DNA of 64,000 nucleotides from Citrobacter freundii (GCF_011077955.1 NZ_JAALBX010000010.1:62001-126000), one strand, 5' to 3'; numbered from the stretch's first letter, positions 1 through 13,100 are shown. Numbers and translations: made by a program. The notes: generated from the letters alone by a model not told the origin.

Positions 1-539
1 CGTTTAAGCAAAGCGACGTCTGTCGTGTTCGCGCTATAAAGCCAGGTATCCGGATAAAACCAGCCTTCAATGGATTTCGACGTATCGAAACCGAGCGCGT
101 CGGCCACGGTCTCATACTTGTCATCTTTCAGGGTGTGCTTGATATAAGGCGCGTCGCGCAATTTAGCAAGCCAGTCGCTCAGGCGCATACCTTCCACAAA
201 ACGTAACGGGAACTGTGCTTCTTTACCGCTTTCCAGCAATTTCAGCATATCGCGCACGGTCATATCCGGTGTGAAACGATAGGTACCGGCTTTGAAATGG
301 GAAAGTTGTGGCTCAACTTTCAGCAGCCACTGGAAAACACGCGGGCGATTGATGATTTTCTCATCCGACAGCTGATTCCCCAGTGCCAGACGGCCTGTAC
401 CGGCTTTAAGGGTGAAGATGGTCTCTTGCGAAATCAGCAGGCGGCTATCGGCAAGTTGACGTACTTTCCAGTAACCGACGCCTGCGGCAATGGCAAGCGC
501 GACAATAAACAGCAAAACAAAACGCAGCATTTTCTTCAT
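1..539 (-). CDS. mltG: Endolytic murein transglycosylase MltG, N-terminal part (3' end outside window)
   Basis: The reading frame starts at 539 and runs off the left edge, giving about 179 residues of a protein usually near 340. The start is a single transmembrane helix after a short basic end (MKKMLRF), followed by the conserved LysM-like region ([28 protein letters not shown]). MltG (YceG) is an inner-membrane lytic transglycosylase that cleaves nascent glycan strands and is thought to end their elongation. The catalytic glutamate lies in the missing part. It starts 10 bases after the pabC stop, so the two are probably cotranscribed, as in E. coli (pabC-yceG-tmk-holB). Confidence 0.93.
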   Translation of the reverse strand, partial: MKKMLRFVLLFIVALAIAAGVGYWKVRQLADSRLLISQETIFTLKAGTGRLALGNQLSDEKIINRPRVFQWLLKVEPQLSHFKAGTYRFTPDMTVRDMLKLLESGKEAQFPLRFVEGMRLSDWLAKLRDAPYIKHTLKDDKYETVADALGFDTSKSIEGWFYPDTWLYSANTTDVALLK

Positions 540-549
540 GGGTTCGATA

Positions 550-1350
550 CTACTCGCAAAGGGGAGCTAAATAGCAGTACGCATCACGTGATACGTAATG
601 TGTCTTCATGGCCAAATTCACCGGAACAAGTGGCATAAGCGCATTACAGATAAATACCTCATCCGCCGTTTCAAGGGTGCTCGCAGGCTCATACACTTCT
701 TCCACCTGCCAGGGGCTTTCTGCCAGCAACGCAAGAATATGCTGGCGCATTAGCCCGTTCACGCCTGCGTTATCGAGGCGCGGCGTGAAGATGCGCTGAC
801 CTTTACGCCAGAAGAGATTGGCGGCGCAGCATTCAATAAGCCAGCCATCGCTGTCTTGCACCAGCGCTTCTTGCGCAGTGGTGGTATCGAGATGGCGACG
901 AATCAAAACTTGTTCCAGCCGGTTAAGATGCTTTAAACCTGCCAGCAGAGGGTTGCGGCCAAGCTGCACAGGACTCTTTGTGAGCGTAATACCCTGCTCC
1001 CGCCACTGCCGGTAATGCTCAGGATAAGGCGACGCATATATCAGGCGATTTGGCGTCTCACATCCTTCAGAGCTGTAACCTCGCCCCCCCGCGCCACGAG
1101 TGATAATCACTTTTAACACCGCCTGCTGGTGATCGTTGGCAACAGTGCGCATTTCTTCTCGCAGCACGTCGCTATCAGGCAGGGGGATACTGAGCCTGCC
1201 GCAGGCCTCAGTAAGGCGATTAATGTGCGCGTCAAACAGTCGAATATCGCCCTCGTTAACCCATGCCGTGGTGAAGCAGCCATCGCCAAATTGAATCCCA
1301 CGATCGTAAGCCGTCAACGTATCTTGCCATGTGCCATTAATTAAGAACAT
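550..1350 (-). CDS. pabC: Aminodeoxychorismate lyase
   Basis: Encodes 266 residues (E. coli PabC 269), a fold-type IV PLP enzyme that converts 4-amino-4-deoxychorismate to p-aminobenzoate and pyruvate in folate synthesis. The PLP-binding lysine is in [10 protein letters not shown] near residue 140, and the N-terminal [11 protein letters not shown] block is typical of the branched-chain aminotransferase/PabC family. It lies downstream of fabF on the same strand after a hairpin terminator and just before mltG, the usual enterobacterial arrangement. The start ATG at 1350 is preceded by AAGGAGCCCTT, a good ribosome-binding site. Confidence 0.95.
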   Translation of the reverse strand: MFLINGTWQDTLTAYDRGIQFGDGCFTTAWVNEGDIRLFDAHINRLTEACGRLSIPLPDSDVLREEMRTVANDHQQAVLKVIITRGAGGRGYSSEGCETPNRLIYASPYPEHYRQWREQGITLTKSPVQLGRNPLLAGLKHLNRLEQVLIRRHLDTTTAQEALVQDSDGWLIECCAANLFWRKGQRIFTPRLDNAGVNGLMRQHILALLAESPWQVEEVYEPASTLETADEVFICNALMPLVPVNLAMKTHYVSRDAYCYLAPLCE

Positions 1351-1420
1351 AAGGGCTCCTTACCGAATGCGGGCTAGTGTCGCAGGATGTAAAGCGGGGG
1401 GCAAGTAGAGTAGTCTGATG

Positions 1421-1444
1421 AAAAAGGCCCGTAAACGGGCCTTT
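1421..1444 (-). terminator. Rho-independent terminator between fabF and pabC
   Basis: A 6-bp GC stem (GGCCCG/CGGGCC, 1426-1441) with a TAAA loop is followed on the minus strand by five T. It should end part of the fab transcript before pabC. A weaker T run on the other side could serve the opposite direction. Confidence 0.75.
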
Positions 1445-1456
1445 AAAAAGAATCGG

Positions 1457-3018
<1,562 letters not shown>

Positions 3019-3293
3019 ACTCTTAAATTTCCTATCAAAACTCGCTTTCGCGATGGTTTTCGTAGTGTATAAAATGTTGAAAAAGTTGCAACTAAATCCC
3101 GGCAGGTCGTACCACGATTTTACGCTATTTTGCGGGCATTCGCCCTCATAACGCAAATAATTTTATACCCTTCCCCGTTCAGAAGGCAGGTTTTCTGCCA
3201 TCTCTGACCATTCTTGCTCACAGAATAAACCGCGAAGGCGAGAATATATTCAAAGATAACGCCTGATTCGAACAGCAAAAGGCATAAACGTGG
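3019..3293 (-). promoter_or_regulatory. fabG-acpP intergenic region, acpP leader and promoter
   Basis: No coding frame with family support lies in these 275 bases. In E. coli acpP has its own strong promoter here, and the AT-rich stretch near 3150-3170 and the acpP leader fit that. I cannot assign exact -35 and -10 elements with confidence. Confidence 0.4.
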
Positions 3294-4028
3294 TTAAACC
3301 ATATACATCCCGCCGTTGACATGCAGAGTTTCACCAGAGATGTAACCTGCTTCATCAGAAGCTAAGAATGCAACCGCACTGGCGATTTCCTTCGCATCGC
3401 CCAGGCGACCCGCAGGAACCTGCGCCAGAATACCCGCACGCTGATCTTCTGACAGCGCACGCGTCATGTCCGTTTCAATAAAACCCGGAGCAACAACGTT
3501 CACCGTAATACCGCGGGACGCTACTTCGCGCGCCAGCGATTTACTAAAGCCAATAAGACCCGCTTTCGCCGCAGCGTAGTTGGCCTGACCAGCATTTCCC
3601 ATGGTACCAACCACAGAACCGATAGTAATAATACGCCCATGACGTTTTTTCATCATAGCTCGCATTACTGCTTTTGACAGACGGAAAACAGATGAAAGAT
3701 TGGTTTCGAGGATATCGCTCCACTCTTCTTCTTTCATGCGCATCAGCAAATTATCACGGGTGATACCGGCATTATTGACCAGAATATCCACTTCACCAAA
3801 TTCGCTGCGAATGTTTTCCAGAACAGATTCGATAGATGCCGGATCGGTCACGTTAAGCATCATACCTTTACCATTGGCACCCAGATAGTCGCTTATCGCC
3901 TGCGCACCGCTTTCGCTGGTGGCAGTGCCGATAACTTTTGCGCCACGGGCAGCAAGGGTTTCAGCAATTGCACGGCCGATGCCGCGGCTCGCGCCGGTCA
4001 CCAGCGCGATTTTTCCTTCAAAACTCAT
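3294..4028 (-). CDS. fabG: 3-oxoacyl-ACP reductase
   Basis: Encodes 244 residues, equal to E. coli FabG, the NADPH-dependent short-chain dehydrogenase that reduces beta-ketoacyl-ACP in each elongation cycle. The nucleotide motif TGASRGIGRAIA lies at residues 12-23, NNAG near 86, and the catalytic Ser-Tyr-Lys set in GSVVGTMGNAGQ and YAAAKAG (Tyr151, Lys155). It starts 13 bases after the fabD stop and is preceded by CGAGGAAT, so it is cotranscribed with fabD and fabH. Confidence 0.98.
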   Translation of the reverse strand: MSFEGKIALVTGASRGIGRAIAETLAARGAKVIGTATSESGAQAISDYLGANGKGMMLNVTDPASIESVLENIRSEFGEVDILVNNAGITRDNLLMRMKEEEWSDILETNLSSVFRLSKAVMRAMMKKRHGRIITIGSVVGTMGNAGQANYAAAKAGLIGFSKSLAREVASRGITVNVVAPGFIETDMTRALSEDQRAGILAQVPAGRLGDAKEIASAVAFLASDEAGYISGETLHVNGGMYMV

Positions 4029-4041
4029 GGTATTCCTCGTC

Positions 4042-4971
4042 TTATTGCTCGAGTGCTGCGGCCAGGCTTGCCGGCTCGTTAATCGCCGATGCCGTTAAGC
4101 TATCGACGATACGTTTAGTCAGACCGGTCAGCACTTTGCCTGGACCAACTTCGTAAAGATGGGTGATATCACGGGATGCCATGAGCTCAACGCTTTTAGT
4201 CCATTGAACCGGGCTATAGAGCTGACGCACCAGCGCATTGCGGATCTCATCCGGATCGGTGGCACAGGCTACATCAACATTATTCACGACAGGAATAGTC
4301 GGCGCGTTAAAAGTGATGTTTTGCAACTCCACCGCCAGCTTTTCAGCGGCCGGTTTCATTAAGGCGCAATGCGACGGGACGCTTACCGGCAGCGGCAACG
4401 CACGTTTCGCGCCCGCGGCTTTACACGCCGCTCCCGCACGTTCCACGGCTTCTTTGTTGCCCGCGATAACGACCTGGCCTGGCGAGTTAAAGTTCACCGG
4501 CGATACGACTTGCCCTTGTGCGGACTCTTCACAAGCTTTCGCAATGGATTCATCATCCAGTCCGATAATCGCAGACATGGCGCCCGCGCCTTCCGGAACG
4601 GCGTCTTGCATCAGCTTACCGCGTAATTCGACCAGACGAACCGCATCGCTAAAGGCGATAACGCCCGCGCATACCAGCGCAGAATACTCGCCAAGGCTGT
4701 GACCGGCCATCATTGCCGGCGCTTTGCCGCCTTCCTGTTGCCAGACGCGCCACAGCGCCACTGATGCGGTCAAAAGCGCGGGTTGGGTTTGCCAGGTTTT
4801 ATTCAGTTCTTCAGCAGGTCCTTGCTGAACCAGCGCCCACAGGTCATAACCTAAAACCGCAGAAGCCTCAGCAAAGGTCTCTTCTACGATAGGATATTGC
4901 GCAGCCATATCCGCCAGCATGCCCACAGCCTGAGAGCCTTGCCCTGGAAACACAAAAGCAAATTGCGTCAT
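4042..4971 (-). CDS. fabD: Malonyl-CoA:ACP transacylase
   Basis: Encodes 309 residues (E. coli FabD 309). It transfers malonyl from CoA to ACP to supply the chain-extending unit. The active-site serine is in AGHSLGEYSAL (Ser92), the partner histidine in VPSHCALM (about 201), and the glutamine loop in the FPGQGSQ start (residues 9-15). It lies 18 bases after fabH and 13 bases before fabG in the compact fab operon. Confidence 0.98.
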   Translation of the reverse strand: MTQFAFVFPGQGSQAVGMLADMAAQYPIVEETFAEASAVLGYDLWALVQQGPAEELNKTWQTQPALLTASVALWRVWQQEGGKAPAMMAGHSLGEYSALVCAGVIAFSDAVRLVELRGKLMQDAVPEGAGAMSAIIGLDDESIAKACEESAQGQVVSPVNFNSPGQVVIAGNKEAVERAGAACKAAGAKRALPLPVSVPSHCALMKPAAEKLAVELQNITFNAPTIPVVNNVDVACATDPDEIRNALVRQLYSPVQWTKSVELMASRDITHLYEVGPGKVLTGLTKRIVDSLTASAINEPASLAAALEQ

Positions 4972-4989
4972 GTTTTTAATCCTTGTTTA

Positions 4990-5943
4990 TCAGAAACGAA
5001 CCAACGCCGAACCCCAGGTGAAGCCGCCGCCAAAGGCTTCCAGCAACACCAAGTGGCCAGGTTTGATACGGCCGTCGCGCACAGCTTCGTCCAGCGCGCT
5101 GGGAACAGACGCCGCAGAGGTATTACCGTGACGATCAAGCGTCACTACGACGTTATCCATCGACATACCCAGTTTTTTCGCCGTCGCACTGATAATGCGC
5201 AGGTTAGCCTGATGCGGAACCAGCCAGTCAAGCGAGGAACGATCGAGCTGATTCGCCGCCAGCGTTTCGTCAACGATATGCGCAAGTTCAGTCACGGCAA
5301 CTTTAAATACTTCATTACCGCTCATGGTTAAATAAATGGGATTTTCCGGCACGACACGATCGTGATTCGGCAGCGTCAGCAGCTCACCATAGCTCCCATC
5401 GGCATGAAGATGGGTTGAAATGATGCCAGGCTCTTCAGAAGCGCCTACCACCACCGCGCCAGCGCCATCACCGAACAGGATGATCGTCCCGCGATCTTGT
5501 GGATCGAGTGTACGCGCCAGCACGTCTGAGCCGATAACCAGCGCATACTGCACTGCCCCTGATTTCACATACTGATCGACGACGCTCAGTGCGTAAGTGA
5601 AGCCCGCGCAAGCTGCGGCAACATCAAACGCCGGGCAGCCTTTAATGCCAAGCATGCTCTGAATCTGGCAGGCCGCGCTTGGGAACGCGTGAGTTGCGGA
5701 GGTGGTCGCCACCACAATCATGCCGATTTGTTGTTTATCGATCCCAGCCATCTCAATAGCGCGCAGCGCCGCCTGATAGCCCATGGAATCTACCGTCTCG
5801 TGAGGACCGGCGATACGACGCTCACGAATGCCCGTGCGGGTGACAATCCACTCGTCAGACGTATCCACAATTTTTTCAAGATCGGCGTTTGTTCGCACTT
5901 GCTCAGGCAGATAGCTGCCCGTGCCAATAATCTTCGTATACAT
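4990..5943 (-). CDS. fabH: Beta-ketoacyl-ACP synthase III
   Basis: Encodes 317 residues, the same as E. coli FabH, which starts fatty-acid synthesis by condensing acetyl-CoA with malonyl-ACP. The Cys-His-Asn triad is complete: Cys112 in [11 protein letters not shown], His244 in VPHQANLRI and Asn274 in [10 protein letters not shown]. The C-terminal [15 protein letters not shown] is conserved. It is followed by fabD and preceded by plsX with a 52-base gap. Confidence 0.98.
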   Translation of the reverse strand: MYTKIIGTGSYLPEQVRTNADLEKIVDTSDEWIVTRTGIRERRIAGPHETVDSMGYQAALRAIEMAGIDKQQIGMIVVATTSATHAFPSAACQIQSMLGIKGCPAFDVAAACAGFTYALSVVDQYVKSGAVQYALVIGSDVLARTLDPQDRGTIILFGDGAGAVVVGASEEPGIISTHLHADGSYGELLTLPNHDRVVPENPIYLTMSGNEVFKVAVTELAHIVDETLAANQLDRSSLDWLVPHQANLRIISATAKKLGMSMDNVVVTLDRHGNTSAASVPSALDEAVRDGRIKPGHLVLLEAFGGGFTWGSALVRF

Positions 5944-5995
5944 GTACGCTCAGTCGCTCTTAGGTAATATATCCGCCGTTCTACTACCGCGGCGC

Positions 5996-7075
5996 TTAAC
6001 GTTGTTCCGGGGTATTCCCGGTTGTTGCGCCATCCTGTAGTTCGAACCCTGCGGGATACAAACATTCCAGGCGAGCGGCAATCCGTTGTGGAACCTGCCG
6101 CTGCACCGCCTGCACTGCCTGTTCAATCGCGACGCTAAACGCGCGCTGATTGGCTGCGCCATGACTCTTAATCACAGTGCCGCGCAATCCTAACAGACAG
6201 GCGCCATTATACTGGTCGGGGTTGAGGTGACTGAATCGCCTCGAAAGGCTTTTTTGTAACCAATGCTTTAATAAACGCCACCACCACGACCGTTTTTTTC
6301 CTTCACCCTGCGATTTCAGCAGCGAAAGGAACATTCTTACAACACCCTCCATGGTTTTCAGTGTGACATTACCAACAAACCCATCACACACCAGCACATC
6401 CGTTTTGCCAGTCAGTAATTCATTGGCTTCAAGATAGCCAATATAATTCATTGAAGGCAGAGTTTTTAACACGGCTGAAGCATCGCGAATGCTGTCGAGG
6501 CCTTTTGTTTCTTCCTCGCCGATATTTAACAGCGCGACACGCGGAGTGGTAATGCCAAGGACTTCCTCAGCCATGACCGACCCCATAATGGCGAATTGCA
6601 CAAGCATAGTGCTATCGCAGGCGACATTCGCGCCCAAATCCAGCACCACGGTTTTTCCTTTCTGCTGATGCGGCAGTACCGTCATTAGCGCCGGACGCTC
6701 AATGCCTTCAATCGGTTTTAACAGCAGTTTCGCAAGCCCCATTAACGCGCCGGTATTACCGGCGCTTACACAGGCCTGCGCCCGCCCTTCTTTAACTAAC
6801 TCCAGCGCCATACGCATAGAGGAGCCACGGCTATTACGAACCGCCTGGGACGGCCTTGCATCACTGGCGATAACCGACTTTGACTCAATAATCTGCAAAC
6901 GCGAACGTTGGTCGAAATCAGCTTTGGCGAGTAATGGAGTGATTGCGTCGGGATCGCCGACTAACAGAAGATTTAGCTGCGAATTAGAATTCAGTGCCTG
7001 CAAGGCTGCAGGCACTGTCACGGGGGGACCAAAATCCCCGCCCATGGCATCTAACGCAAGGGTTAGACGTGTCAA
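5996..7075 (-). CDS. plsX: Phosphate acyltransferase PlsX
   Basis: Encodes about 359 residues (E. coli PlsX 356). PlsX makes acyl-phosphate from acyl-ACP, the donor used by PlsY to acylate glycerol-3-phosphate. Conserved blocks include [14 protein letters not shown] at the start, [14 protein letters not shown] near residue 100 and [13 protein letters not shown] near 300. I chose the TTG at 7075 because it gives the family N-terminus [13 protein letters not shown]; an in-frame ATG at 7123 would add 16 residues of no family likeness. The C-terminal tail ([12 protein letters not shown]) is a few residues longer than in E. coli. Confidence 0.93.
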   Translation of the reverse strand: MTRLTLALDAMGGDFGPPVTVPAALQALNSNSQLNLLLVGDPDAITPLLAKADFDQRSRLQIIESKSVIASDARPSQAVRNSRGSSMRMALELVKEGRAQACVSAGNTGALMGLAKLLLKPIEGIERPALMTVLPHQQKGKTVVLDLGANVACDSTMLVQFAIMGSVMAEEVLGITTPRVALLNIGEEETKGLDSIRDASAVLKTLPSMNYIGYLEANELLTGKTDVLVCDGFVGNVTLKTMEGVVRMFLSLLKSQGEGKKRSWWWRLLKHWLQKSLSRRFSHLNPDQYNGACLLGLRGTVIKSHGAANQRAFSVAIEQAVQAVQRQVPQRIAARLECLYPAGFELQDGATTGNTPEQR

Positions 7076-7148
7076 GGTATCGCCGGGTGACGTTACATCC
7101 CCGCGTGAACGGGGAAGCGACACTAAGTTTAATCACGCTTGCGCGTGA

Positions 7149-7334
<186 letters not shown>

Positions 7335-7372
7335 TCAATTACGGTTTACCCCGTTTGCGCGGGGAAGACCAA

Positions 7373-7894
7373 TTACTTACGCTTTAAGCTGGCTAATACG
7401 GCAAACGGATTTGGCTTTTGCGCTTCTTCAGGCAGTTCACCAAATACCATGTCCGCTTCGGACACTTCACAGTGTTCATGATCATGCACCGGAACCACTG
7501 GCAGAGCGATGATGATTTCATCTTCAACTACCGCCAGCAGATCGATTTCACCGAATTCGTTAACCTCAATCGGTTCATACGCTTCCGGGAGTGCTTCAGC
7601 CTGTTCGTCTGAACGAACCGGACTAAAACAATATGTTGTGTGAACCTGATGGGAGAACGGATTCCCACAACGCTGACATGACAACGTCACCGTCACCTTC
7701 GCATCGCCGGTTAACACCGCGAGACGTTGGTTATCGATGGCGAAGCGCATGGAGCATTCCACATCACTGTCCACACTGACAACTGATTCAGCGACACGCT
7801 CAACCTGATCAGAGGTGTACACGCCATGGTAATCAAGGCGCTTTTGAGCGGTACGAACCGGATCGAGAGTCAGGGGTAATTTTACCTTTTGCAT
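7373..7894 (-). CDS. yceD: DUF177 family protein YceD (23S rRNA accumulation protein)
   Basis: Encodes 173 residues, the same as E. coli YceD. The family (DUF177) is needed for normal 23S rRNA accumulation in several bacteria and plants; the exact role in enterobacteria is not settled. [13 protein letters not shown] pair near residue 75 resembles a metal-binding knuckle, and the C-terminal third is acidic ([22 protein letters not shown]). It is the first gene of the yceD-rpmF-plsX-fab run and is transcribed away from yceF. Confidence 0.93.
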   Translation of the reverse strand: MQKVKLPLTLDPVRTAQKRLDYHGVYTSDQVERVAESVVSVDSDVECSMRFAIDNQRLAVLTGDAKVTVTLSCQRCGNPFSHQVHTTYCFSPVRSDEQAEALPEAYEPIEVNEFGEIDLLAVVEDEIIIALPVVPVHDHEHCEVSEADMVFGELPEEAQKPNPFAVLASLKRK

Positions 7895-8033
7895 AGGGCG
7901 CGCATATTAACGTCGTAATGTCATAGAGTCAAAGGAAAAGGCGGTATCAACATGCCATTTGCTAATAAATCACACACAGCGTTGTCCACAGTTTAAGATG
8001 TGGCAAATAGAATCGCGAATTATGGTTTAAAAA
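7895..8033. promoter_or_regulatory. Divergent yceD/yceF promoter region
   Basis: These 139 bases separate the yceD-rpmF operon (minus) from yceF (plus), so promoters for both must lie here. The AT-rich stretch 7975-8030 is the likely yceF side. No operator is recognised. Confidence 0.4.
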
Positions 8034-8621
8034 ATGACACAACTGGTACTGGCCTCTACCTCTCCTTTTCGTCAAAGCTTGCTGGAAAAACTGTGCATTC
8101 CCTTTATCAGCGCAGCCCCAGATGTTGATGAAACGCCATTAAAAAATGAAGACGCCCGCCAGCTTGTTATTCGACTGGCGCAACAAAAAGCCCAGTCGCT
8201 GGCACGTCTTTATCCGAATCATTTATTGATTGGATCGGACCAGGTTTGCGTCCTGGACGGGAAAATCACCGGTAAGCCGTTAACCGAAGAAAACGCACGT
8301 TTACAACTGACCCAGGCCAGCGGCCATGTCGTGACCTTTTATACCGGCCTTGCGCTTTATAATTCCGCAAATGGGCAATTACAAACCGAATGCGAGCCGT
8401 TTGATGTCCATTTCCGCCATTTGACGGGTGAGGAAATCGCCCGTTATGTCGAGAAAGAACGCCCGCTTTACTGTGCCGGGAGCTTTAAAAGCGAAGGACT
8501 TGGCATCACGTTATTCGAAAGGTTAAACGGCCGCGACCCTAATACGCTTGTGGGCTTACCGCTGATTGCGTTATGCCAGATGCTACGAAACGAAGGGGTC
8601 AATCCGCTGTTGTCGTTATGA
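8034..8621 (+). CDS. yceF: Maf-type nucleoside triphosphate pyrophosphatase (7-methyl-GTP pyrophosphatase)
   Basis: Encodes 195 residues (E. coli YceF 194). Maf proteins hydrolyse non-canonical or methylated nucleoside triphosphates to the monophosphates; the YceF subgroup prefers 7-methyl-GTP. Family marks are the N-terminal [15 protein letters not shown], the [14 protein letters not shown] block with its catalytic aspartate (about residue 69), and the C-terminal [29 protein letters not shown]. It is a single gene facing rluC, and the two ends share a hairpin. Confidence 0.93.
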   Translation: MTQLVLASTSPFRQSLLEKLCIPFISAAPDVDETPLKNEDARQLVIRLAQQKAQSLARLYPNHLLIGSDQVCVLDGKITGKPLTEENARLQLTQASGHVVTFYTGLALYNSANGQLQTECEPFDVHFRHLTGEEIARYVEKERPLYCAGSFKSEGLGITLFERLNGRDPNTLVGLPLIALCQMLRNEGVNPLLSL

Positions 8622-8622
8622 T

Positions 8623-8650
8623 AAAAGCCCGGTGACACCGGGCATAGTTT
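8623..8650 (-). terminator. Terminator shared by yceF and rluC
   Basis: A 7-bp stem GCCCGGT/ACCGGGC (8627-8643) with a 3-base loop has T-rich sequence on both exits. It lies in the 28-base gap between two convergent genes and overlaps the end of yceF. Confidence 0.65.
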
Positions 8651-9603
8651 TACTTCGCGTCACGTAAAACGCGTAAACAGTGTTTTAGCTCATCATCAAG
8701 CGGCGCTTCAACGCGCAGGGTCTCGCCGGTATGCGGATGCTGAAATTTCAGCGCCGCTGCATGTAAGAACAGACGGCTTAAGCCCGTTTTCATCAACTGC
8801 TTATCAAACTCGCGGTCGCCATAACGATCGTCAAAAGCAATAGGATGACCAGCATGTTGAGTGTGAACGCGGATCTGGTGAGTACGCCCTGTCACCGGAC
8901 TGCAACGCACCAGTGTGGAGAATGCATAACGTTCTTCGACTTTGAATCGCGTCTCAGACGGTTTGCCTTCGCTGTTCACGCGAACGATTCGCTCACCGCT
9001 TTGCAGAATATTTTTTAACAACGGCGCCTGAACCACTTTTACGTGCGACTGCCATTGCCCGCGCACCAGCGCCAGATAATCTTTCTGCATCTCTTTTCCG
9101 CGCAATTGTTCATGTAAAGAACGCAACGCAGAGCGTTTTTTGGCTACCAGCAGCACGCCAGAGGTATCGCGGTCAAGACGATGAACCAGTTCAAGGAAAC
9201 GGGCTTCAGGGCGAAGCGCACGCAGTCCTTCAATGACCCCAAAGCTTAATCCGCTACCACCGTGAACCGCAGTGCCAGAAGGCTTATTCAGCACCAGGAT
9301 GTAATCATCCTCATACAAAATCGCCTCGGTCAGCGCTGAGACTTTTTGCAGATGCGGCGATACCGCCTGCTCTTCGCGTTCAGCTACGCGAACCGGCGGG
9401 ACGCGCACTTCATCGCCCGCTTCAAGCTTGTACTCGGGTTTGATGCGCTTCTTATTGACGCGGACTTCGCCTTTGCGAAGGATGCGATAAATCATACTTT
9501 TAGGCACACCTTTTAATTGGGTGCGTAAAAAGTTGTCGATGCGTTGCCCCGCTTCATCAGCGGTAATGGCAATCATTTTTACGGATGGAGTCTCAGTTTT
9601 CAT
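8650..9603 (-). CDS. rluC: 23S rRNA pseudouridine(955/2504/2580) synthase
   Basis: Encodes about 317 residues (E. coli RluC 319). It has an N-terminal S4 RNA-binding domain (about residues 20-80, GQRIDNFLRTQL and RKGEVRVNKKRIKP) and an RsuA/RluA-type catalytic domain with the signature HRLDRDTSGVLL, whose aspartate is the nucleophile. It isomerises three uridines in 23S rRNA. The start at 9603 (MKTETPSV) matches the family; an upstream ATG at 9627 adds eight residues without support. It is transcribed away from rne, and the 572-base gap holds the rne leader. Confidence 0.95.
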   Translation of the reverse strand: MKTETPSVKMIAITADEAGQRIDNFLRTQLKGVPKSMIYRILRKGEVRVNKKRIKPEYKLEAGDEVRVPPVRVAEREEQAVSPHLQKVSALTEAILYEDDYILVLNKPSGTAVHGGSGLSFGVIEGLRALRPEARFLELVHRLDRDTSGVLLVAKKRSALRSLHEQLRGKEMQKDYLALVRGQWQSHVKVVQAPLLKNILQSGERIVRVNSEGKPSETRFKVEERYAFSTLVRCSPVTGRTHQIRVHTQHAGHPIAFDDRYGDREFDKQLMKTGLSRLFLHAAALKFQHPHTGETLRVEAPLDDELKHCLRVLRDAK

Positions 9604-10175
9604 GGTGGCGATTCTAATTATCGACATTCATTAGCGCCACTCATTTTTATATGCTTATACTTACTGTCACCCGGATTCTGATGGCAGAAGAATCACCGGA
9701 TTGATGGTTATAACAACAATCGGTAATTTGTGGTTAAGAAACTGTGAGTAACCGGGTGATAAATGGCAAAAGTCAACTTGCTATAACAAGCTTAGCAATG
9801 GAATAATGCTTATGTTTTCCGTGTTAAAACTTGTTAAGACAAGGAACTTTGCGGAATTACCAGTTTTGCCTGACCGTTCATCCACGCAGCAATGGCGTAA
9901 GACGTATTGAACCATCAGGCAGTTAGCGGGCTGCGGGTTGCAGTCCTTACCGGTAAAATGGAAGCTTCTCTGGCGAAACATTCCCAGGCAGTTCCCCTGA
10001 TAATTGCGCTGTATTTCCAGATGAAATACAGGCTACCGACACTCTGCGCCTCTTAAGCGAACGACAACCGTGAGGTTGGCGACGTGAACAGTCACGAGGC
10101 CATCGGTTCATACCCGGAAAGGCGTTATCATGCCCGCAGCTTAGTCGTCAATGTAAGAATAATGAGTAAGTTACG
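9604..10175 (+). promoter_or_regulatory. rne promoter region and RNase E 5' UTR autoregulatory element
   Basis: No gene lies in this 572-base gap. From about 9840 to the start codon it matches the known RNase E leader (rne5 element): the hairpin CTGC-GGGTT-GCAG at 9931-9943 followed by TCCTTACCGG, then GACACTCTGCGCCTCTT, GTGAGGTTGGCGACG and CACGAGGCCATCGGTTCA. In E. coli RNase E binds this leader, mainly through hairpin 2, and cleaves its own message, holding its level constant. The left part (9604-9800) carries the promoters of rne and, on the other strand, rluC. Confidence 0.85.
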
Positions 10176-13100
10176 ATGAAAAGAATGTTAATCAACGCGA
10201 CTCAGCAAGAAGAGTTGCGTGTCGCCCTTGTTGATGGGCAGCGTCTGTACGACCTGGATATCGAAAGCCCTGGGCACGAACAGAAAAAAGCGAACATCTA
10301 CAAAGGAAAAATCACACGTATTGAACCGAGTCTCGAAGCCGCTTTTGTTGATTATGGTGCCGAAAGACATGGTTTCCTGCCTCTGAAAGAAATCGCCCGC
10401 GAATACTTCCCTTCTAACTATGCTTCCCACGGTCGCCCAAACATCAAAGATGTGCTGCGTGAAGGCCAGGAAGTGATTGTTCAGATTGATAAAGAAGAGC
10501 GTGGTAATAAAGGCGCGGCCCTCACTACCTTCATCAGCCTGGCGGGCAGTTATCTGGTATTAATGCCGAATAACCCGCGCGCTGGCGGTATTTCTCGCCG
10601 TATTGAAGGCGACGATCGTACAGAATTGAAAGAAGCGCTGGCAAGCCTTGAACTGCCGGACGGCATGGGTCTTATCGTACGTACTGCTGGCGTGGGTAAA
10701 TCCGCCGAAGCGCTGCAGTGGGATTTAAGCTTCCGCCTGAAACACTGGGAAGCGATTAAAAAAGCCGCCGAGAGCCGCCCTGCTCCGTTCCTGATCCATC
10801 AGGAAAGCAACGTTATCGTTCGTGCCTTCCGTGACTACCTGCGTCAGGATATCGGCGAAATCCTTATTGATAACCCGAAAGTCCTTGAACTGGCACGCCA
10901 GCACATTTCCGCACTGGGCCGCCCGGACTTTAGCAGCAAAATCAAACTGTACACCGGTGAAATCCCGCTGTTCAGCCATTATCAGATTGAATCGCAAATT
11001 GAATCCGCGTTCCAGCGTGAAGTGCGTCTGCCTTCCGGCGGCTCTATCGTCATTGATAGCACCGAAGCGCTGACCGCCATCGACATCAACTCCGCTCGCG
11101 CCACTCGCGGCGGCGATATCGAAGAAACCGCGTTTAACACCAACCTCGAAGCGGCAGATGAAATTGCCCGCCAGCTGCGTCTGCGCGATCTTGGCGGTCT
11201 GATTGTCATCGACTTTATCGACATGACCCCGGTGCGCCACCAGCGTGCGGTGGAAAACCGTCTACGTGAAGCCGTCCGTCAGGACCGCGCGCGTATTCAA
11301 ATTTCTCATATTTCCCGTTTTGGCCTGCTTGAGATGTCTCGTCAGCGCCTGAGCCCTTCTCTTGGTGAGTCCAGCCACCACGTCTGCCCACGCTGTAGCG
11401 GTACCGGCACCATTCGTGATAACGAATCGCTGTCCTTATCTATTCTGCGTCTTATCGAAGAAGAAGCACTCAAAGAGAATACGCAAGAAGTTCACGCCAT
11501 TGTTCCGGTACCGATCGCCTCTTATCTGCTGAACGAAAAACGTGACGCTATTACGGCTATTGAAACCCGTCAGGGTGGTGTGCGCGCGATAATCGTCCCG
11601 AACGATCAGATGGAAACGCCGCATTATTCTGTCCTGCGCGTGCGTAAAGGCGAAGAGACCAAAACGCTCAGCTATTTACTGCCGAAACTGCATGAAGAAG
11701 CAATGGCGATGCCGTCTGATGATGAGCCAGCCGAACGCAAACGTCCGGAAGAGCCTGCATTAGCTACCTTCGCTATGCCAGATATCCCGCCTGCGCCGCC
11801 GGAAGCGAAAACCGCTCAGGAAGCGCCGGCTAACGTTCAGGCCGCACCGCAAGTTACCGCGCCAGACGCACCGAAGCCGGGTCTACTGAGCCGTTTCGTC
11901 AGTGCGCTGAAATCTCTGTTCTCTGATGAGTCTGAAACGCCTACGCCAGTCGTTGAAGAACCGAAGAAAGAAGCGAGCGAAGAGAAACAGCGTGGCGATC
12001 GTCGTAATAACCGTCGTCAGAACAACCGTCGTGACCGCAATGACCGTCCGAACCGTGAAAATCGTGAAGGTCGTGAAGGTCGCGATAATCGCAACAATAA
12101 CGAGGGGCGTGAACCTCGTGAAGAGAATCGCCGCAATCGCCGTCAGGCTCAACAGCAACCAGTTGAAGCGCGTGAAATCCGTGAAGTTGAGACTGACGAC
12201 GCTGAGCAAACCAAAGGTCGTGACGAGCAGCAGCCGCGTCGCGAGCGCAACCGCCGTCGCTCTGACGATAAACGTCAGGCTCAGCAAGATGTTAAAGCGC
12301 TTAATCGTGAAGACGTGGTGGAGCCTGAAGCCGAGCAGGAAGAACGCGTTCAGGTTATGCCGCGTCGTAAACAGCGCCAGTTAACGCAGAAAGTTCGCTA
12401 CACCAACGATGTGGTGGAGTCAGAGGCTATCGTGAACGACGATGTTCAGGATACCGCGCCGACCCCGAGTACTGAACTTGCCACTATTCCACTGCCTGCG
12501 GTTGTTGAGAACGACACCCCTGAGCAGGAAGAAGCCAGTGATAACCGCGTTGAAAACAGTGGCATGCCGCGTCGTTCACGTCGTTCCCCGCGTCATCTGC
12601 GCGTGAGTGGTCAGCGTCGTCGCCGTTACCGCGATGAGCGCTACCCGTCGACGTCGCCAATGCCGTTAACAGTTGCTTGTGCGTCGCCGGAAATGGCTTC
12701 AGGTAAAGTCTGGATCCGCTACCCTGTCGCACAACCTCTGGCTGTTGAACAACAGGAGCCACAGGAAGCGCAGACTGAACAAGCGGTAGAGATGCCGGTT
12801 GCTCAGCCAACGGTAAATGAAGAGGCTGTCCAGAATGCGCCAGTGGTAACCGAGGTTGCCGAAACGCCTCAGGTAGAGACGTCACATCCGGAAGTGATTG
12901 CCGCACCGGTTGATGCACAGCCGGAAATCATCGCGCCTGAAGATGAGACAGTGGCGGAACAGGTTGCAGAAGACGCGAAAGCAGTGGATTCGTCAGTAGA
13001 AGAAAGCGCAGACGAATCCGTTACGCACGAACCTGTAACCGTTGAGCCCGCTCATGAAGAAAGCAGCGTGAACGCGCCGCAAGTGCAGCCAGTTGCACAG

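Noticed and set aside
9781-9981. 66-codon minus-strand frame in the rne leader
   Set aside because: Overlaps the conserved rne 5' UTR structure, which explains the sequence.
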